DNA from: Micromonospora sp. ATCC 39149
GTDB lineage: Bacteria; Actinomycetota; Actinomycetes; Mycobacteriales; Micromonosporaceae
Assembly (NCBI RefSeq): GCF_000158815.1
Contig: NZ_GG657738.1
Location: 3,977,677 to 4,030,831, forward strand
Length of the DNA stretch: 53,155 bases
Direction: 5' to 3'
The notes below the pieces were generated by a model that was not told where the DNA came from, did not search any database, and worked only from the letters and a program-made list of their open reading frames with translations. Below, in pieces: positions 1 to 8,043 of this stretch (position 1 is its first letter; every line of letters begins with the position of its first letter). The translations under genes and the position numbers were made by a program.

Positions 1-1440
1 CGGGTCCTCGGCCGGCTCCTCCACCGGCTCCTCGGTCAGCTCGTCGTCGCCGAGTGGGTGGCCGACCAGGCGCTGGTCGCGCAGCTTGCCGGCGGCGTAC
101 GCGCCCCGGGCGGCGGCGAGCATGCCGACCCCGGCGGCCACGGCGATGCCCAGCCGGCCCTCGAAGGGGACCAGGCCGAGGGCGCCGCCGGCCACGAAGG
201 CCAGCATCAGCGCCGTCTCCGAGTGGGCGAACGAGCTGGCCCGCAGCCGTTCCGGGATGCGTTCCTGGATGGAGGCGTCGACCGCGAGCTTCGCCACGCC
301 GCTGGACAGGGCGGTGACCAGGCAGAGCAGGGCCACCATCGGCAGCGAGAACTGGATCGTGGCCAGGACGGCCGTGCCCGCCACGATGATCGTGCTGCTG
401 GACTGGATCGCGGCGGGGCGGTGGATGCGCAGCCGGGTGCCGACCGCGGTGGCCAGGAAGCCGCCCACCGCCAGCGCCCCGCCGACCAGCCCGAGCGCCA
501 TCTCGGCGCTCAGGTCGCGCCCGAAGAACTCGGTGGTCAGGTCGCCCTTCTTGAGCGCGAACGCGAGGAAGAGCAGCAGGAAGCCGAAAACTGCGCGGAG
601 CAGCGCCGCGCCGAGCAGGCTGGCGATGACGAGGCGACCGGCCGGGCGTCCGCGCCCGAGCGGGCGGTCCCCAGCGGCCCGCCGGCCCAGCGCCCGCAGC
701 GGGCGGGGGACCCGCTCGGGCGGCTCCGAATCGGCCCGGGGCGGCAGCCGCAGCGCGATGACCATGCCGACCAGGAAGATCACCGAGGCGACCCGGAGCG
801 GCCACTGGGGGCCGAACCAGAACGCGGCCAGCCCGATCGGGGCGACGAGCCCACCGGCCAGCGTGCCGTAGACGCTGGCCCGCGCGCCGATCTGGGACAG
901 CCCGACGCCCTCGGGCAGCAGCCGGGGCACGGCCGCCGAGCGGGCCACCCCGTACGCCCGGGAGAGCGCGAGCACCCCGAAGGCGGCCGGGTAGAGGCCG
1001 AAGCCGTGCATGTAGTCGGAGATCAGCCAGGCCAGGAAGGCGCGGCCGAGCATGGTGGCGGCGAGCGCGTACCGCCGGCCGTGCCGGAAGTGGTCGAGCA
1101 GCGGGCCGACCACCGGCGCGAGCATCGCGAACGGCACCATCGTGACCAGCAGGTAGAGCGCGACCTTGCTGCGTGCCTCGCCGAGCGGGACGTTGAAGAA
1201 GATCGTCCCGGCCAGGCCGATCGCGATCAGCGTGTCCCCCGCGCAGGAGAGGGCGTGCAGGTCGAACAGGCGCACCATGCCGATCTCGCCGCCCGCGCCC
1301 CGGGCCCGGGCCGAGCCGGCCCGGCGGGTCATCCAGCGCCCGCCACGCGCGGAGCCGCGCAGCAGGAGGCGGACGGCGCGGATGCCGGTGCCGACGGTCC
1401 GCCCCAGCACGGACCGCTCGGAGCGGGAGAACAACGGCAT
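1..1440 (-). CDS. MFS transporter, C-terminus beyond left edge
   Basis: The reverse-strand frame opens with ATG at 1440 and stays open to base 1, giving at least 480 residues with no stop, so the gene is cut by the window edge. After a basic, Arg-rich N-terminus of about 55 residues the protein alternates hydrophobic helices with short charged loops; a DHFRHGRR-type loop follows the third helix, as expected between early helices of the major facilitator superfamily. The visible end is acidic (repeated EEP), probably a cytoplasmic tail. It is divergent from the DUF3027 gene, with about 106 bp between start codons. The substrate cannot be read from the sequence; MFS is the best family call. Confidence 0.85.
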   Translation of the reverse strand, partial: MPLFSRSERSVLGRTVGTGIRAVRLLLRGSARGGRWMTRRAGSARARGAGGEIGMVRLFDLHALSCAGDTLIAIGLAGTIFFNVPLGEARSKVALYLLVTMVPFAMLAPVVGPLLDHFRHGRRYALAATMLGRAFLAWLISDYMHGFGLYPAAFGVLALSRAYGVARSAAVPRLLPEGVGLSQIGARASVYGTLAGGLVAPIGLAAFWFGPQWPLRVASVIFLVGMVIALRLPPRADSEPPERVPRPLRALGRRAAGDRPLGRGRPAGRLVIASLLGAALLRAVFGFLLLFLAFALKKGDLTTEFFGRDLSAEMALGLVGGALAVGGFLATAVGTRLRIHRPAAIQSSSTIIVAGTAVLATIQFSLPMVALLCLVTALSSGVAKLAVDASIQERIPERLRASSFAHSETALMLAFVAGGALGLVPFEGRLGIAVAAGVGMLAAARGAYAAGKLRDQRLVGHPLGDDELTEEPVEEPAEDP

Positions 1441-1546
1441 GTGCACCATCCTCGCCCATGCACCCCACCCCCGCGCCAGGGCCGCCGCAGAAACGACCCC
1501 CGGGAGTGCCTGTCGGTCTTTGTCGCCCATGGGGAACAATGGTTGC

Positions 1547-2368
1547 GTGACCAGGCCCGCCTCCGCTCGTGCCGCCCGCCTCGACCAGGTCTGCGCCGCC
1601 GCCGTCGAGGCGGCCCGCGACGCCATCACCGAGGTGGAGCCGTCCGACATCGGTGACCACCTCCAGGTCGTCGCCGAGGGTGACCGGGTCGTCACCCACT
1701 ACTTCGACTGCCGGCTGTCCGGTTACCGGGGCTGGCGGTGGGCGGTCACCGTGACCCGGGTGCCGCGCAGCCGCAAGGTCACCGTCTGCGAGACGGTCCT
1801 GCTGCCGGGCCCGGACGCGTTGCTCGCGCCGGGCTGGCTGCCCTGGCAGGAGCGGCTCCAGCCGGGTGACCTCGGCCCCGGCGACCTGCTGCCCACCCCA
1901 CCGGACGACGAGCGCCTCGCTCCGGGGTACGTCCTGTCCGACGACCCCGCCGTCGAGGAGACCGCCTGGGAGTTGGGCCTCGGCCGGCCGCGGGTGCTGT
2001 CCCGGGAGGGGCGCAGCGAGGCCGCGCAGCGCTGGTACGACGGCGACCACGGCCCGTCCGCGCCGATCTCCATGGCCGCCCCGGCCGCCGCCCGCTGCGG
2101 CACGTGCGGCTTCTACCTGCCGCTGGCCGGCGCGCTGCGGCAGTCCTTCGGCGCGTGCGGCAACTTCTACGCCCCGGACGACGGCCGGGTGGTCAGCGCC
2201 GACCACGGCTGCGGTGCGCACTCGGAGACGCTGATCGAGACGCCCGAAAGCCCGGTCGACGAGCTGCCCACGGTGTACGACGACAGCGCCGTCGAGGCGG
2301 TGTCGGTGAGCCGCGCGCCGGGCTCGGTGGAGGCGGCGGAGCCGGGCGAGCCGTACGGCCACCCCTGA
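1547..2368 (+). CDS. DUF3027 family protein
   Basis: A 273-residue protein of the actinobacterial DUF3027 family, whose role is not established. GTG at 1547 is chosen because family proteins usually begin MTRPAS-like; ATG at 1529 is an in-frame alternative. The N-terminal half contains the family's conserved region, with HYFDC, GYRGWRW and LLPGPDALLAPGWLPW segments, followed by a CGTCGFYLP motif and a later FGACGN pair that look like a zinc-binding Cys set. The C-terminal 45 residues are acidic and low complexity. A short AT-richer stretch just upstream (around AACAATGG) could be a -10 box for a leaderless message. It is divergent from the MFS gene. Family call strong, function unknown. Confidence 0.85.
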   Translation: MTRPASARAARLDQVCAAAVEAARDAITEVEPSDIGDHLQVVAEGDRVVTHYFDCRLSGYRGWRWAVTVTRVPRSRKVTVCETVLLPGPDALLAPGWLPWQERLQPGDLGPGDLLPTPPDDERLAPGYVLSDDPAVEETAWELGLGRPRVLSREGRSEAAQRWYDGDHGPSAPISMAAPAAARCGTCGFYLPLAGALRQSFGACGNFYAPDDGRVVSADHGCGAHSETLIETPESPVDELPTVYDDSAVEAVSVSRAPGSVEAAEPGEPYGHP

Positions 2369-2378
2369 GCGGGCGGGG

Positions 2379-2657
2379 TCAGTGGCCGGTGTCGGCCGGT
2401 TGACCGGCGCGTGCGGCAGCACGGCGGCGACGCCGCTTGGCGTCGTGGCGCATCATCACGGCAAGGCCGGGAAAGCCCCAGAGGAAACCGGCTAGGCAGG
2501 TCCAGAGCCAGTTCTGGTGCCCGTGCTCGGTGAGCCAGCCCCGGAAGAAGATCAGCAGCACCAGGCCGGCGACCGCCCAGGCGACCAGCCCGGCGACCAC
2601 GAATGGCACCATCGGCGGGTCGAGCGGCTCAGGCCGCGGCGGTTGCTCCTGTCGCAC
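2379..2657 (-). CDS. DUF2530 small membrane protein
   Basis: A 92-residue protein with two predicted transmembrane helices (about residues 20-42 and 52-72), a WLTEHGHQNWLW loop between them and a very basic Arg-rich tail (KRRRRR). The order Pro-rich start, two helices, basic tail matches actinobacterial DUF2530 proteins, often found beside NCS2 permeases and MarR genes. GTG at 2657 is the only sensible start and places a short Pro-rich leader before the first helix. It is convergent with the DUF3027 gene (10 bp between stops) and divergent from the permease gene. Function unknown. Confidence 0.75.
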   Translation of the reverse strand: MRQEQPPRPEPLDPPMVPFVVAGLVAWAVAGLVLLIFFRGWLTEHGHQNWLWTCLAGFLWGFPGLAVMMRHDAKRRRRRAAARAGQPADTGH

Positions 2658-2747
2658 GGGGGCAAGCGTACGCGACCAACCTTCCCAGCTGGCCGTGTGA
2701 TCTGCGACGATGCGCGGACCAGACGGATGATCACCTGCGAGGACCTG

Positions 2748-4226
2748 ATGGCCATTGCGCCGCCGGACAACGGCACTCCACCCGATCCCGCTCACCCCCG
2801 CAATGCCTTCGACCGCTTCTTCGAGATCACCGCCCGAGGTTCGACTCCGGGTCGGGAGGTCCGGGGCGGCCTGGCGACCTTCTTCACGATGGCGTACATC
2901 GTGGTGCTCAACCCGCTGATCATCGGCAGCGCTGCCGACGGTGACGGAAAGAAGTTGGCCATTCCGGCGCTGGCCGCCGCGACGGCGCTGGTCGCCGGCC
3001 TGATGACCATCCTGATGGGGGTGGTCGGCCGGTTCCCGATGGCGCTGGCCGCCGGGCTGGGCGTGAACGCGCTGGTGGCGTACGAGATCGCCCCGCAGAT
3101 GACCTGGGCCGACGCGATGGGCCTGGTGGTGATCGAGGGTGTGCTCATCGCGATCCTGGTGCTCACCGGCCTGCGTACGGCGGTGTTCCGCTCGGTACCC
3201 ACGCAGCTCAAGACCGCGATCGGCGTCGGCATCGGCCTGTTCCTGACGATCATCGGCCTGGTCGACGCCGGCTTCGTCCGGCGGGTCCCGGACGCGGCCA
3301 ACACCACCGTCCCGGTGGGGCTGGGCATCGGCGGCAAGATCGTGAGCTGGCCGATGCTGGTCTTCGTGGTGGGCCTGCTGGTCACGATCGTGCTGGTGGT
3401 GCGCCGGGTGCGGGGCGCGATCCTGATCGGCATCCTCGCCTCGACCGTGCTGGCGATCGTCGTGGAGGCCGTGGCGAACGTCGGCCCGTCCTTCGTCGAC
3501 GGCAAGCCCAACCCCAAGGGCTGGTCGCTGAACGTGCCGGAGTTGCCGAAGACGGTCGTGGACGTGCCCGACCTGTCGCTGCTGGGCAACTTCAACGTGC
3601 TGGACTCGTGGACCCGGGTCGGCTGGCTGGTCCCGCTGATGTTCGTCTTCACGCTGCTGATCACGGACTTCTTCGACACGATGGGCACGATGGTCGCGAT
3701 CGGCCAGGAGGGGGACATGCTCGACGAGCGGGGCACCCCGCCGCGGGCCAAGGAGATTTTGCTGGTCGACTCGATCGCCGCGGCGGCGGGTGGCGCGGCG
3801 AGCGTCTCCAGCAACACGTCGTACATCGAGAGCGCCGCCGGTGTCGCGGAGGGTGCCCGCACCGGCGTGGCCAACCTGGTCACCGGCGCGTTGTTCCTGC
3901 TGGCGATGTTCCTCGCGCCGCTGGCGGTGGTGGTGCCGTTCGAGGCGGCGTCGACGGCGCTGGTGGTGGTCGGCTTCCTGATGATGACCGCGGTGCGCAC
4001 GATCGACTGGACCGACTACGAGATCGCGATCCCGGCGTTCCTGACGATCACCCTGATGCCGTTCACGTACTCGATCTCCAACGGCATCGGCGCGGGCGTC
4101 ATCACGTACGTGATGATCAAGCTGGCGAAGGGGAAGGCCCGGGAGGTCCACCCCCTGCTGTACGCGGTGGCGGTGCTGTTCGCCCTGTACTTCCTACGCG
4201 GGCCGATCGAGTCCGCCGTACTCTGA
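2748..4226 (+). CDS. NCS2 family purine/xanthine-type permease
   Basis: A 492-residue integral membrane protein of the nucleobase:cation symporter-2 family, AzgA-like branch (adenine/guanine/hypoxanthine permeases). It begins with a soluble segment (NAFDRFFEITARGST) that is typical of this branch, followed by the FFTMAYIVVLNP helix, the GLGVNAL region and the TDFFDTMGT signature in the central helices, then SSNTSYIESAAGVAEGARTG, also family-typical. About 13 hydrophobic segments are visible. ATG at 2748 has a GAGGA ribosome-binding site; ATG 2727 is in frame but adds a poor N-terminus. It probably imports purine bases by proton symport; the exact base cannot be told. A strong hairpin terminator follows. 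Confidence 0.92.
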   Translation: MAIAPPDNGTPPDPAHPRNAFDRFFEITARGSTPGREVRGGLATFFTMAYIVVLNPLIIGSAADGDGKKLAIPALAAATALVAGLMTILMGVVGRFPMALAAGLGVNALVAYEIAPQMTWADAMGLVVIEGVLIAILVLTGLRTAVFRSVPTQLKTAIGVGIGLFLTIIGLVDAGFVRRVPDAANTTVPVGLGIGGKIVSWPMLVFVVGLLVTIVLVVRRVRGAILIGILASTVLAIVVEAVANVGPSFVDGKPNPKGWSLNVPELPKTVVDVPDLSLLGNFNVLDSWTRVGWLVPLMFVFTLLITDFFDTMGTMVAIGQEGDMLDERGTPPRAKEILLVDSIAAAAGGAASVSSNTSYIESAAGVAEGARTGVANLVTGALFLLAMFLAPLAVVVPFEAASTALVVVGFLMMTAVRTIDWTDYEIAIPAFLTITLMPFTYSISNGIGAGVITYVMIKLAKGKAREVHPLLYAVAVLFALYFLRGPIESAVL

Positions 4227-4240
4227 CGCCCCACACGCGT

Positions 4241-4278
4241 CCCGGGTCGGGGTGCCGAATCGGGTACCCCGACCCGGG
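4241..4278 (+). terminator. Hairpin terminator after the NCS2 permease
   Basis: A perfect 13-bp stem (4241-4253 with 4266-4278) closed by a 12-nt loop, starting 14 nt after the permease stop. There is no strong U-tract, which is common for terminators in high-GC actinobacteria. Confidence 0.75.
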
Positions 4279-4333
4279 AGGGGCAAACTCCCTGGTGAGC
4301 ATGGTCATATCGGCTGTCGTTAGCCAGGCTCAT

Positions 4334-4348
4334 TAGTTAGGCTAACTA
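4334..4348 (+). promoter_or_regulatory. MarR-type palindromic operator over a leaderless promoter
   Basis: A perfect 15-bp palindrome (arms TAGTTAG and CTAACTA around one G) ends 2 nt before the GTG of the MarR gene. TAGGCT at 4338-4343 inside it fits a -10 box placing transcription start at or next to the GTG, so the mRNA is probably leaderless. A second, wider pair, GTTAGCC at 4319-4325 and GGCTAAC at 4340-4346, overlaps it. Binding by the adjacent repressor is inferred from position and symmetry. Confidence 0.8.
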
Positions 4349-4350
4349 TC

Positions 4351-4800
4351 GTGACGGAGCGGACGGTGACGGCGAACAGCGTGCCACCGGCGCAGCTGGC
4401 TCCCCAGTTGCGTGATGCGATCACCCGGCTCAACCGACGGGTCCGCCAGGCCCGACCGGTCGGCGACCTGACGGTCACCCAGCTCTCCGCGCTCACCAGC
4501 CTCGTGCTGGCGGGCGCGCTGACGCCCCGGGAACTGGCCGACGTCGAACGGGTGCAACCGCCGACGATGACCAAGATCGTCGCGAAGTTGGAGGACCGCG
4601 GCCTCGTGGGCCGCACCCCCCACCCGACCGACGGCCGGCAGGTCATCCTCTCGGCGACCGAGGGCGGCCGGGCCGTGCTCGACCAGTTCGAGCGGGCCCG
4701 CAACGAGTGGCTGGCCCGCCGGCTAACCGAGCTGCCCGAGTCCGACCGGGAGACCCTGCAACGGGCCGCCGAGATCCTTCAGCAGCTCGCCCGCGCCTGA
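4351..4800 (+). CDS. MarR family transcriptional regulator
   Basis: A 149-residue protein of normal MarR length. The winged helix-turn-helix covers about residues 40-105, with the recognition helix near PPTMTKIVAKLE and the wing at RTPHPTDGRQ, including the conserved DxR of MarR wings. The flanking helices (residues 1-35 and 115-149) would form the dimer interface. The GTG start sits directly after the palindrome at 4334-4348, so autorepression is likely. It is followed 87 bp downstream by an MFS exporter gene on the same strand, a classic repressor/efflux arrangement; the ligand is probably a toxic small molecule but cannot be named. Confidence 0.93.
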   Translation: MTERTVTANSVPPAQLAPQLRDAITRLNRRVRQARPVGDLTVTQLSALTSLVLAGALTPRELADVERVQPPTMTKIVAKLEDRGLVGRTPHPTDGRQVILSATEGGRAVLDQFERARNEWLARRLTELPESDRETLQRAAEILQQLARA

Positions 4801-4887
4801 CCGCGCCCGCGCCCACCGGGGTGCCGCCGCCTGGCCCGCGCCGTCCGCCGTCGATGAGGCGTACGACCGCGAGGAGGCGCACCCAGG

Positions 4888-6162
4888 GTGCAGGCGAAGC
4901 TGAGCACGATGTTCCAGTCACTACAGGTCCGTAACTACCGGCTATTCGCATCCGGGCAGCTGATCAAGCTGATCGGCGTCTGGATGATGTTCATCGCCCA
5001 GGACTGGCTCGTCCTTGAGCTCTCCGACGACTCCGCCACCGCCCTCGGCGTGGTCACCGCCCTCCAGTTCACCCCGGTGCTGCTGCTCACCCTGCTCTCC
5101 GGGCGGCTCGCCGACCGGTACGACAAGCGCCTGCTGCTCTTCGTCGCCAACGCGTTCTGGACGGTGCTGTCGTTCGGGATGAGCCTGCTGGTGCTCACCG
5201 GCCTCGTCCAGCTCTGGCACGTCTTCGTCTTCGCCGTCCTGCTCGGCGTCGCCAACGCGGTGGAGACGCCCGTCCGGCAGGCGTTCGTCTCCGAACTCGT
5301 CGGTACGTCGCTGCTGCCCAACGCGCTGTCGCTCAACGCGGCCGTGTTCAACTCGGCCCGCATCGTCGGCCCCGCCGTCGCCGGCCTGGCCATCGCCGCC
5401 GTCGACGTCGGACCGGTCTTCCTGTTCAGCGCGCTCAGCTCGCTGGGCCCGCTGGCCACCGTGGTCCGGATGCGCCCCGCCGAGCTGCACCGCAAGGATC
5501 TCCTCCCGGTCGCCGAGCGGGACTCCGCCCGGGTCGTCGACGGCCTGCGGTACGTCGCCCGCCGCTCCGACCTGCTGCTGCCGATGGTGGTGATGTCGGT
5601 GATCGGGATGAGCCTGTTCAACTTCCAGCTCACCCTCGCCGCCCTGGCCAAGACCGTGTTCAACACCGGCGCCGCCTCGTTCGGCCTGTTCAGCACCGCC
5701 CTGGCCGTCGGCGCGCTCGCCGGGGCGCTCGCCGGCACCGGGCGGCGCAGCCGTCCCTCGGTGTGGGTGGTGCTCGGCGCGGCGATCGGGTGCGCCGTCT
5801 TCGGCACCCTGGTCGGGCTCGCCCCGGCGTACTGGATGGTGGTGGCGCTGCTGCTGCCCGCCGGGTTCTTCATGGTCTTCTTCGCCCAGGCGGCCAACCA
5901 GCGGGTGCAGCTCGGCACCGACGCCGCGTTCCGGGGCCGGGTCATGGCGCTGTGGGTGCTGGTGTTTCTCGGCACCAACCCGGTGGGCGCCCCGGTGATC
6001 GGCTGGGTCGCCGAGACGTACGGCGCGGGGGCGAGCATCTGGATCGGCGGGCTGATCTCGCTGGCCACGGCCCTGCTGGCGCTCACCTGGCAGCTTCGCC
6101 GCTCGGGTGCCCGGCTGCGCCTGCGGATGCTCCCGTCCCCCCGCTTCTACGTCGCCGAGTAG
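4888..6162 (+). CDS. MFS exporter (EntS-like) controlled with MarR
   Basis: A 424-residue MFS protein with 12 predicted helices. It opens with LQVRNYRLFASGQLIK and has GRLADRYDKR between helices 2 and 3, both typical of the EntS/TIGR00900-type exporter branch. ETPVRQAF and the NAVFNSARIVGPA-like region in helices 4-5 support the same branch. The GTG at 4888 has GAGGAGG about 10 nt upstream; ATG 4909 is an alternative. It follows the MarR gene closely and is probably derepressed with it. A dispersed hairpin repeat begins 3 bp after the stop. Likely exports a drug-like compound or siderophore; substrate unproven. Confidence 0.9.
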   Translation: MQAKLSTMFQSLQVRNYRLFASGQLIKLIGVWMMFIAQDWLVLELSDDSATALGVVTALQFTPVLLLTLLSGRLADRYDKRLLLFVANAFWTVLSFGMSLLVLTGLVQLWHVFVFAVLLGVANAVETPVRQAFVSELVGTSLLPNALSLNAAVFNSARIVGPAVAGLAIAAVDVGPVFLFSALSSLGPLATVVRMRPAELHRKDLLPVAERDSARVVDGLRYVARRSDLLLPMVVMSVIGMSLFNFQLTLAALAKTVFNTGAASFGLFSTALAVGALAGALAGTGRRSRPSVWVVLGAAIGCAVFGTLVGLAPAYWMVVALLLPAGFFMVFFAQAANQRVQLGTDAAFRGRVMALWVLVFLGTNPVGAPVIGWVAETYGAGASIWIGGLISLATALLALTWQLRRSGARLRLRMLPSPRFYVAE

Positions 6163-6165
6163 CGC

Positions 6166-6217
6166 AAGGAGGGGCCCCCTGTTAACGCATTCTGTATGGC
6201 AGGGGCCCCTTCTTAAC
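6166..6217 (+). repeat. Dispersed GGGGCCCC/GTTAAC hairpin repeat, copy 1
   Basis: A 52-bp element with arms AAGGAGGGGCCCC (6166-6178) and GGGGCCCCTTCTT (6202-6214), internal GTTAACGC and end TTAAC. Related copies occur at 13772-13822, 42784-42822 and 51106-51157. It lies 3 bp after the MFS stop and could fold as a terminator. Confidence 0.85.
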
Positions 6218-6350
6218 CCCGCTGGGTGGCTCGCGGCCTGCCCGGCGGCTCCTGCGGGGCGGCGCGAAATCGAACAGAATGAATGTCAACAAACCGGTGG
6301 CGGTGAGGCTCGCGGGGACATAGCGTCGATACGTGGAGGTAGGCCGAGCG

Positions 6351-6842
6351 ATGCTTCTTGCCCTGGCGGTCGTCGCTGTCGCGAGTCTCCCGGTCGCCTT
6401 CGCGCTGGTGTTCTGCGCCGACGAGATCATCGACCGGGTCGCCTGCGGCTATGCCGAGTGGCGCGAACGACGCCGAGAACGCCGCACCATCGCCCGGCTG
6501 GACCGGGCCGTCGACGCCGATGGGCTGACCCGGGGCATCGACCTCACCGAGTTCGACCGGGAGGAGCGCCGGTCCCTCCAACAGATCGCCGCCGACCTGC
6601 ACCGGTTCGCCGAGCATCGGGTCAACCCGGGCGGCCGGGCCGTGATCTGGCACGCCGCCGTCGTCGACGCGTACGACGAGCACCTGCGGGCCGCCTGCCG
6701 CTGCCTCGGGCTCACCGAGCACCTGGGCGAGCTGGAGGGCGTCGACCGGCAGATCGAGCGGGTCAGGGTCGAGGGGATGCTGCACGCCGCCGGGCTCACC
6801 CTGCCGGCCGCCCGCCCCCGGCACCGCCAGCGGCACCGCTGA
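6351..6842 (+). CDS. Membrane-anchored protein of unknown function
   Basis: A 163-residue protein with one N-terminal hydrophobic helix (about residues 1-21, MLLALAVVAVASLPVAFAL) followed by a charged Arg/Glu-rich cytoplasmic-looking domain with several short amphipathic helices (RRERRTIARL, RRSLQQIAADLHRF, DRQIERVRVE). The ATG at 6351 is preferred because GGAGGT at 6335-6340 lies 10 nt upstream; the GTG at 6333 would overlap that site. No enzyme motif is visible. It is co-directional with thpR 16 bp downstream and may share its transcript. I recognise it only as a conserved-looking actinobacterial hypothetical. Confidence 0.75.
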   Translation: MLLALAVVAVASLPVAFALVFCADEIIDRVACGYAEWRERRRERRTIARLDRAVDADGLTRGIDLTEFDREERRSLQQIAADLHRFAEHRVNPGGRAVIWHAAVVDAYDEHLRAACRCLGLTEHLGELEGVDRQIERVRVEGMLHAAGLTLPAARPRHRQRHR

Positions 6843-6858
6843 CCGGCCGGGCCCACCG

Positions 6859-7512
6859 TTGACCGGGGCCACCGCACCTGACCCGCCGGGGGCATCGGCG
6901 ACCGGAACCGCCGCACCCGGCGCGAGCGCCGGCCTGCGGCTCTTCGTCGCCGTCCACCCGCCGCCCGAGGCCGTCGCCGACCTGAGCGCCCGGGTGGCCC
7001 GGCTCCGGGTCGCCCGCGCGGCGGCGGCCGGCACCGACACCCGGCTCACCGACCCGGCGCAGGCGCACCTCACCGTCGCCTTCCTCGGTACGGTCGACAC
7101 GGGCCGCCTCGTGAAGGTCGAGAGCGCCCTCGGCCTCGCCGCCGAGACGTTCCGCGGGGGCCGGTCGGCGCAGCCCGTGCTGCGGCTCGGCGGCGGGGGG
7201 AGCTTCGGCCAGGGCCGGTCCACGGTCCTCTGGGTCGACGTGCGCGGGGAGGTCGAGGCGCTGCGGGTCCTGGGCCGGCTGGTCCGGTCCGGGCTGCGCC
7301 GGGGGCGGCTGCCGTGCGACGAAAGGCCCTTCACCCCGCACCTCACCGTCGCCCGCCCCGGCGACCGGATCGACCCCGCCGACGTGGCCGCCGACCGGGA
7401 GGCGTTGCACGGCTACCTGGGGCCGCCGTGGCCGGCCACCGAGTTGGTGCTGGTCCGCAGCCGCCAGGGCCCCCGGCCGGCGTACGACCGGGTGGCCGCC
7501 TGGCCCCTCTAG
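6859..7512 (+). CDS. thpR: RNA 2',3'-cyclic phosphodiesterase (2H family, ThpR/LigT)
   Basis: A 217-residue 2H-phosphoesterase. The two catalytic HxTx motifs are present: HLTVAF at about residue 71 and HLTVAR at about residue 163, at the spacing expected for ThpR. The family hydrolyses 2',3'-cyclic phosphates on RNA ends and can catalyse 2'-5' RNA ligation in vitro. The core starts at LRLFVAVHPP (about residue 28), preceded by a low-complexity Ala/Pro/Gly stretch, so the TTG start at 6859 is uncertain and no better in-frame ATG exists. C-terminal VLVRSRQGPRPAYDRVAAWPL is typical of the family. Probably cotranscribed with the upstream membrane protein gene. Confidence 0.9.
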   Translation: MTGATAPDPPGASATGTAAPGASAGLRLFVAVHPPPEAVADLSARVARLRVARAAAAGTDTRLTDPAQAHLTVAFLGTVDTGRLVKVESALGLAAETFRGGRSAQPVLRLGGGGSFGQGRSTVLWVDVRGEVEALRVLGRLVRSGLRRGRLPCDERPFTPHLTVARPGDRIDPADVAADREALHGYLGPPWPATELVLVRSRQGPRPAYDRVAAWPL

Positions 7513-7513
7513 G

Positions 7514-7678
7514 CTAGGTGTCGTCGACGGCTGAGTGCGCGACAGTGACCGTGACGACGCCGTTGGCCGTCCCATGAAGCGCCGACGCCATGGCGATCTC
7601 ATGGGCCTTCTGGAGCAGGGGTGCCCTGAAGGGGAAGCCTCGCCGAACCGATTCGCTCTCCACGGTGGGGTGGCCCAC
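7514..7678 (-). CDS. Possible small protein or gene remnant
   Basis: A 54-codon reverse frame from GTG 7678 to the stop at 7514, with high G/C third positions and a plausible hydrophobic C-terminal half (HEIAMASALHGTANGVV). It overlaps nothing and is convergent with thpR. I do not recognise it. The frame stays open for about 30 more codons upstream without an obvious start, so this may be the 3' end of a decayed gene rather than a complete one. Confidence 0.3.
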   Translation of the reverse strand: MGHPTVESESVRRGFPFRAPLLQKAHEIAMASALHGTANGVVTVTVAHSAVDDT

Positions 7679-8001
7679 CTTCGATGCGAGGGGGATGTCC
7701 CGGCTGTGACGTAGCCGCTTCCGCCTGGCCTGCGACAGCGCCGGTCCGGTCCGGTCACAGTGGCCCTGTGGTCAGCGAATCGAGTTGTCGAATCGGTTCG
7801 TCAAACGCTTGTCTTCAGCACGCCGCGGGAGCCTGTCGAGTCACCGGCTGGCCGACGCCATGCCGGTCGGCGGTCGTGCGGCGGTCTCCAGGGCGCGTGG
7901 GTCGGTGGCCGTGGTGTCGGGGGGCCGGTGTGGTGCGGGCGCGGCGCTGATGCCGAGGGCACAGCAGGGAGTTGCCTCTCACGATGCCGGCACGGGTGAA
8001 G
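7679..8001. other. Gap with no supported gene
   Basis: About 320 bp between a weak reverse-strand frame and the terminator of the glycosidase gene. Frames here are short and lack ribosome-binding sites and family motifs. I see no RNA gene or repeat. Confidence 0.5.
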
Positions 8002-8039
8002 CGCCGTGGGCTGCCGGCCGACGCCGGCAGCCCACGGCG
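8002..8039 (-). terminator. Strong hairpin terminator of the glycosidase gene
   Basis: A perfect 17-bp stem (8002-8018 with 8023-8039) and 4-nt loop CGAC, 4 bp beyond the stop of the reverse-strand glycosidase gene. It is one of the most stable hairpins in the window. Confidence 0.85.
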
Positions 8040-8043
8040 GGGC

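Noticed and set aside
58..1656. Long forward frames across 58-1656
   Set aside because: They are antisense to the MFS gene and rich in Arg/Gly/Pro with no family signal.
2379..4151. A 590-codon reverse-strand frame over the permease gene
   Set aside because: It is a shadow of the well-matched NCS2 permease, with His/Asp/Arg-rich sequence and no family motif; only the DUF2530 end at 2379-2657 is real.
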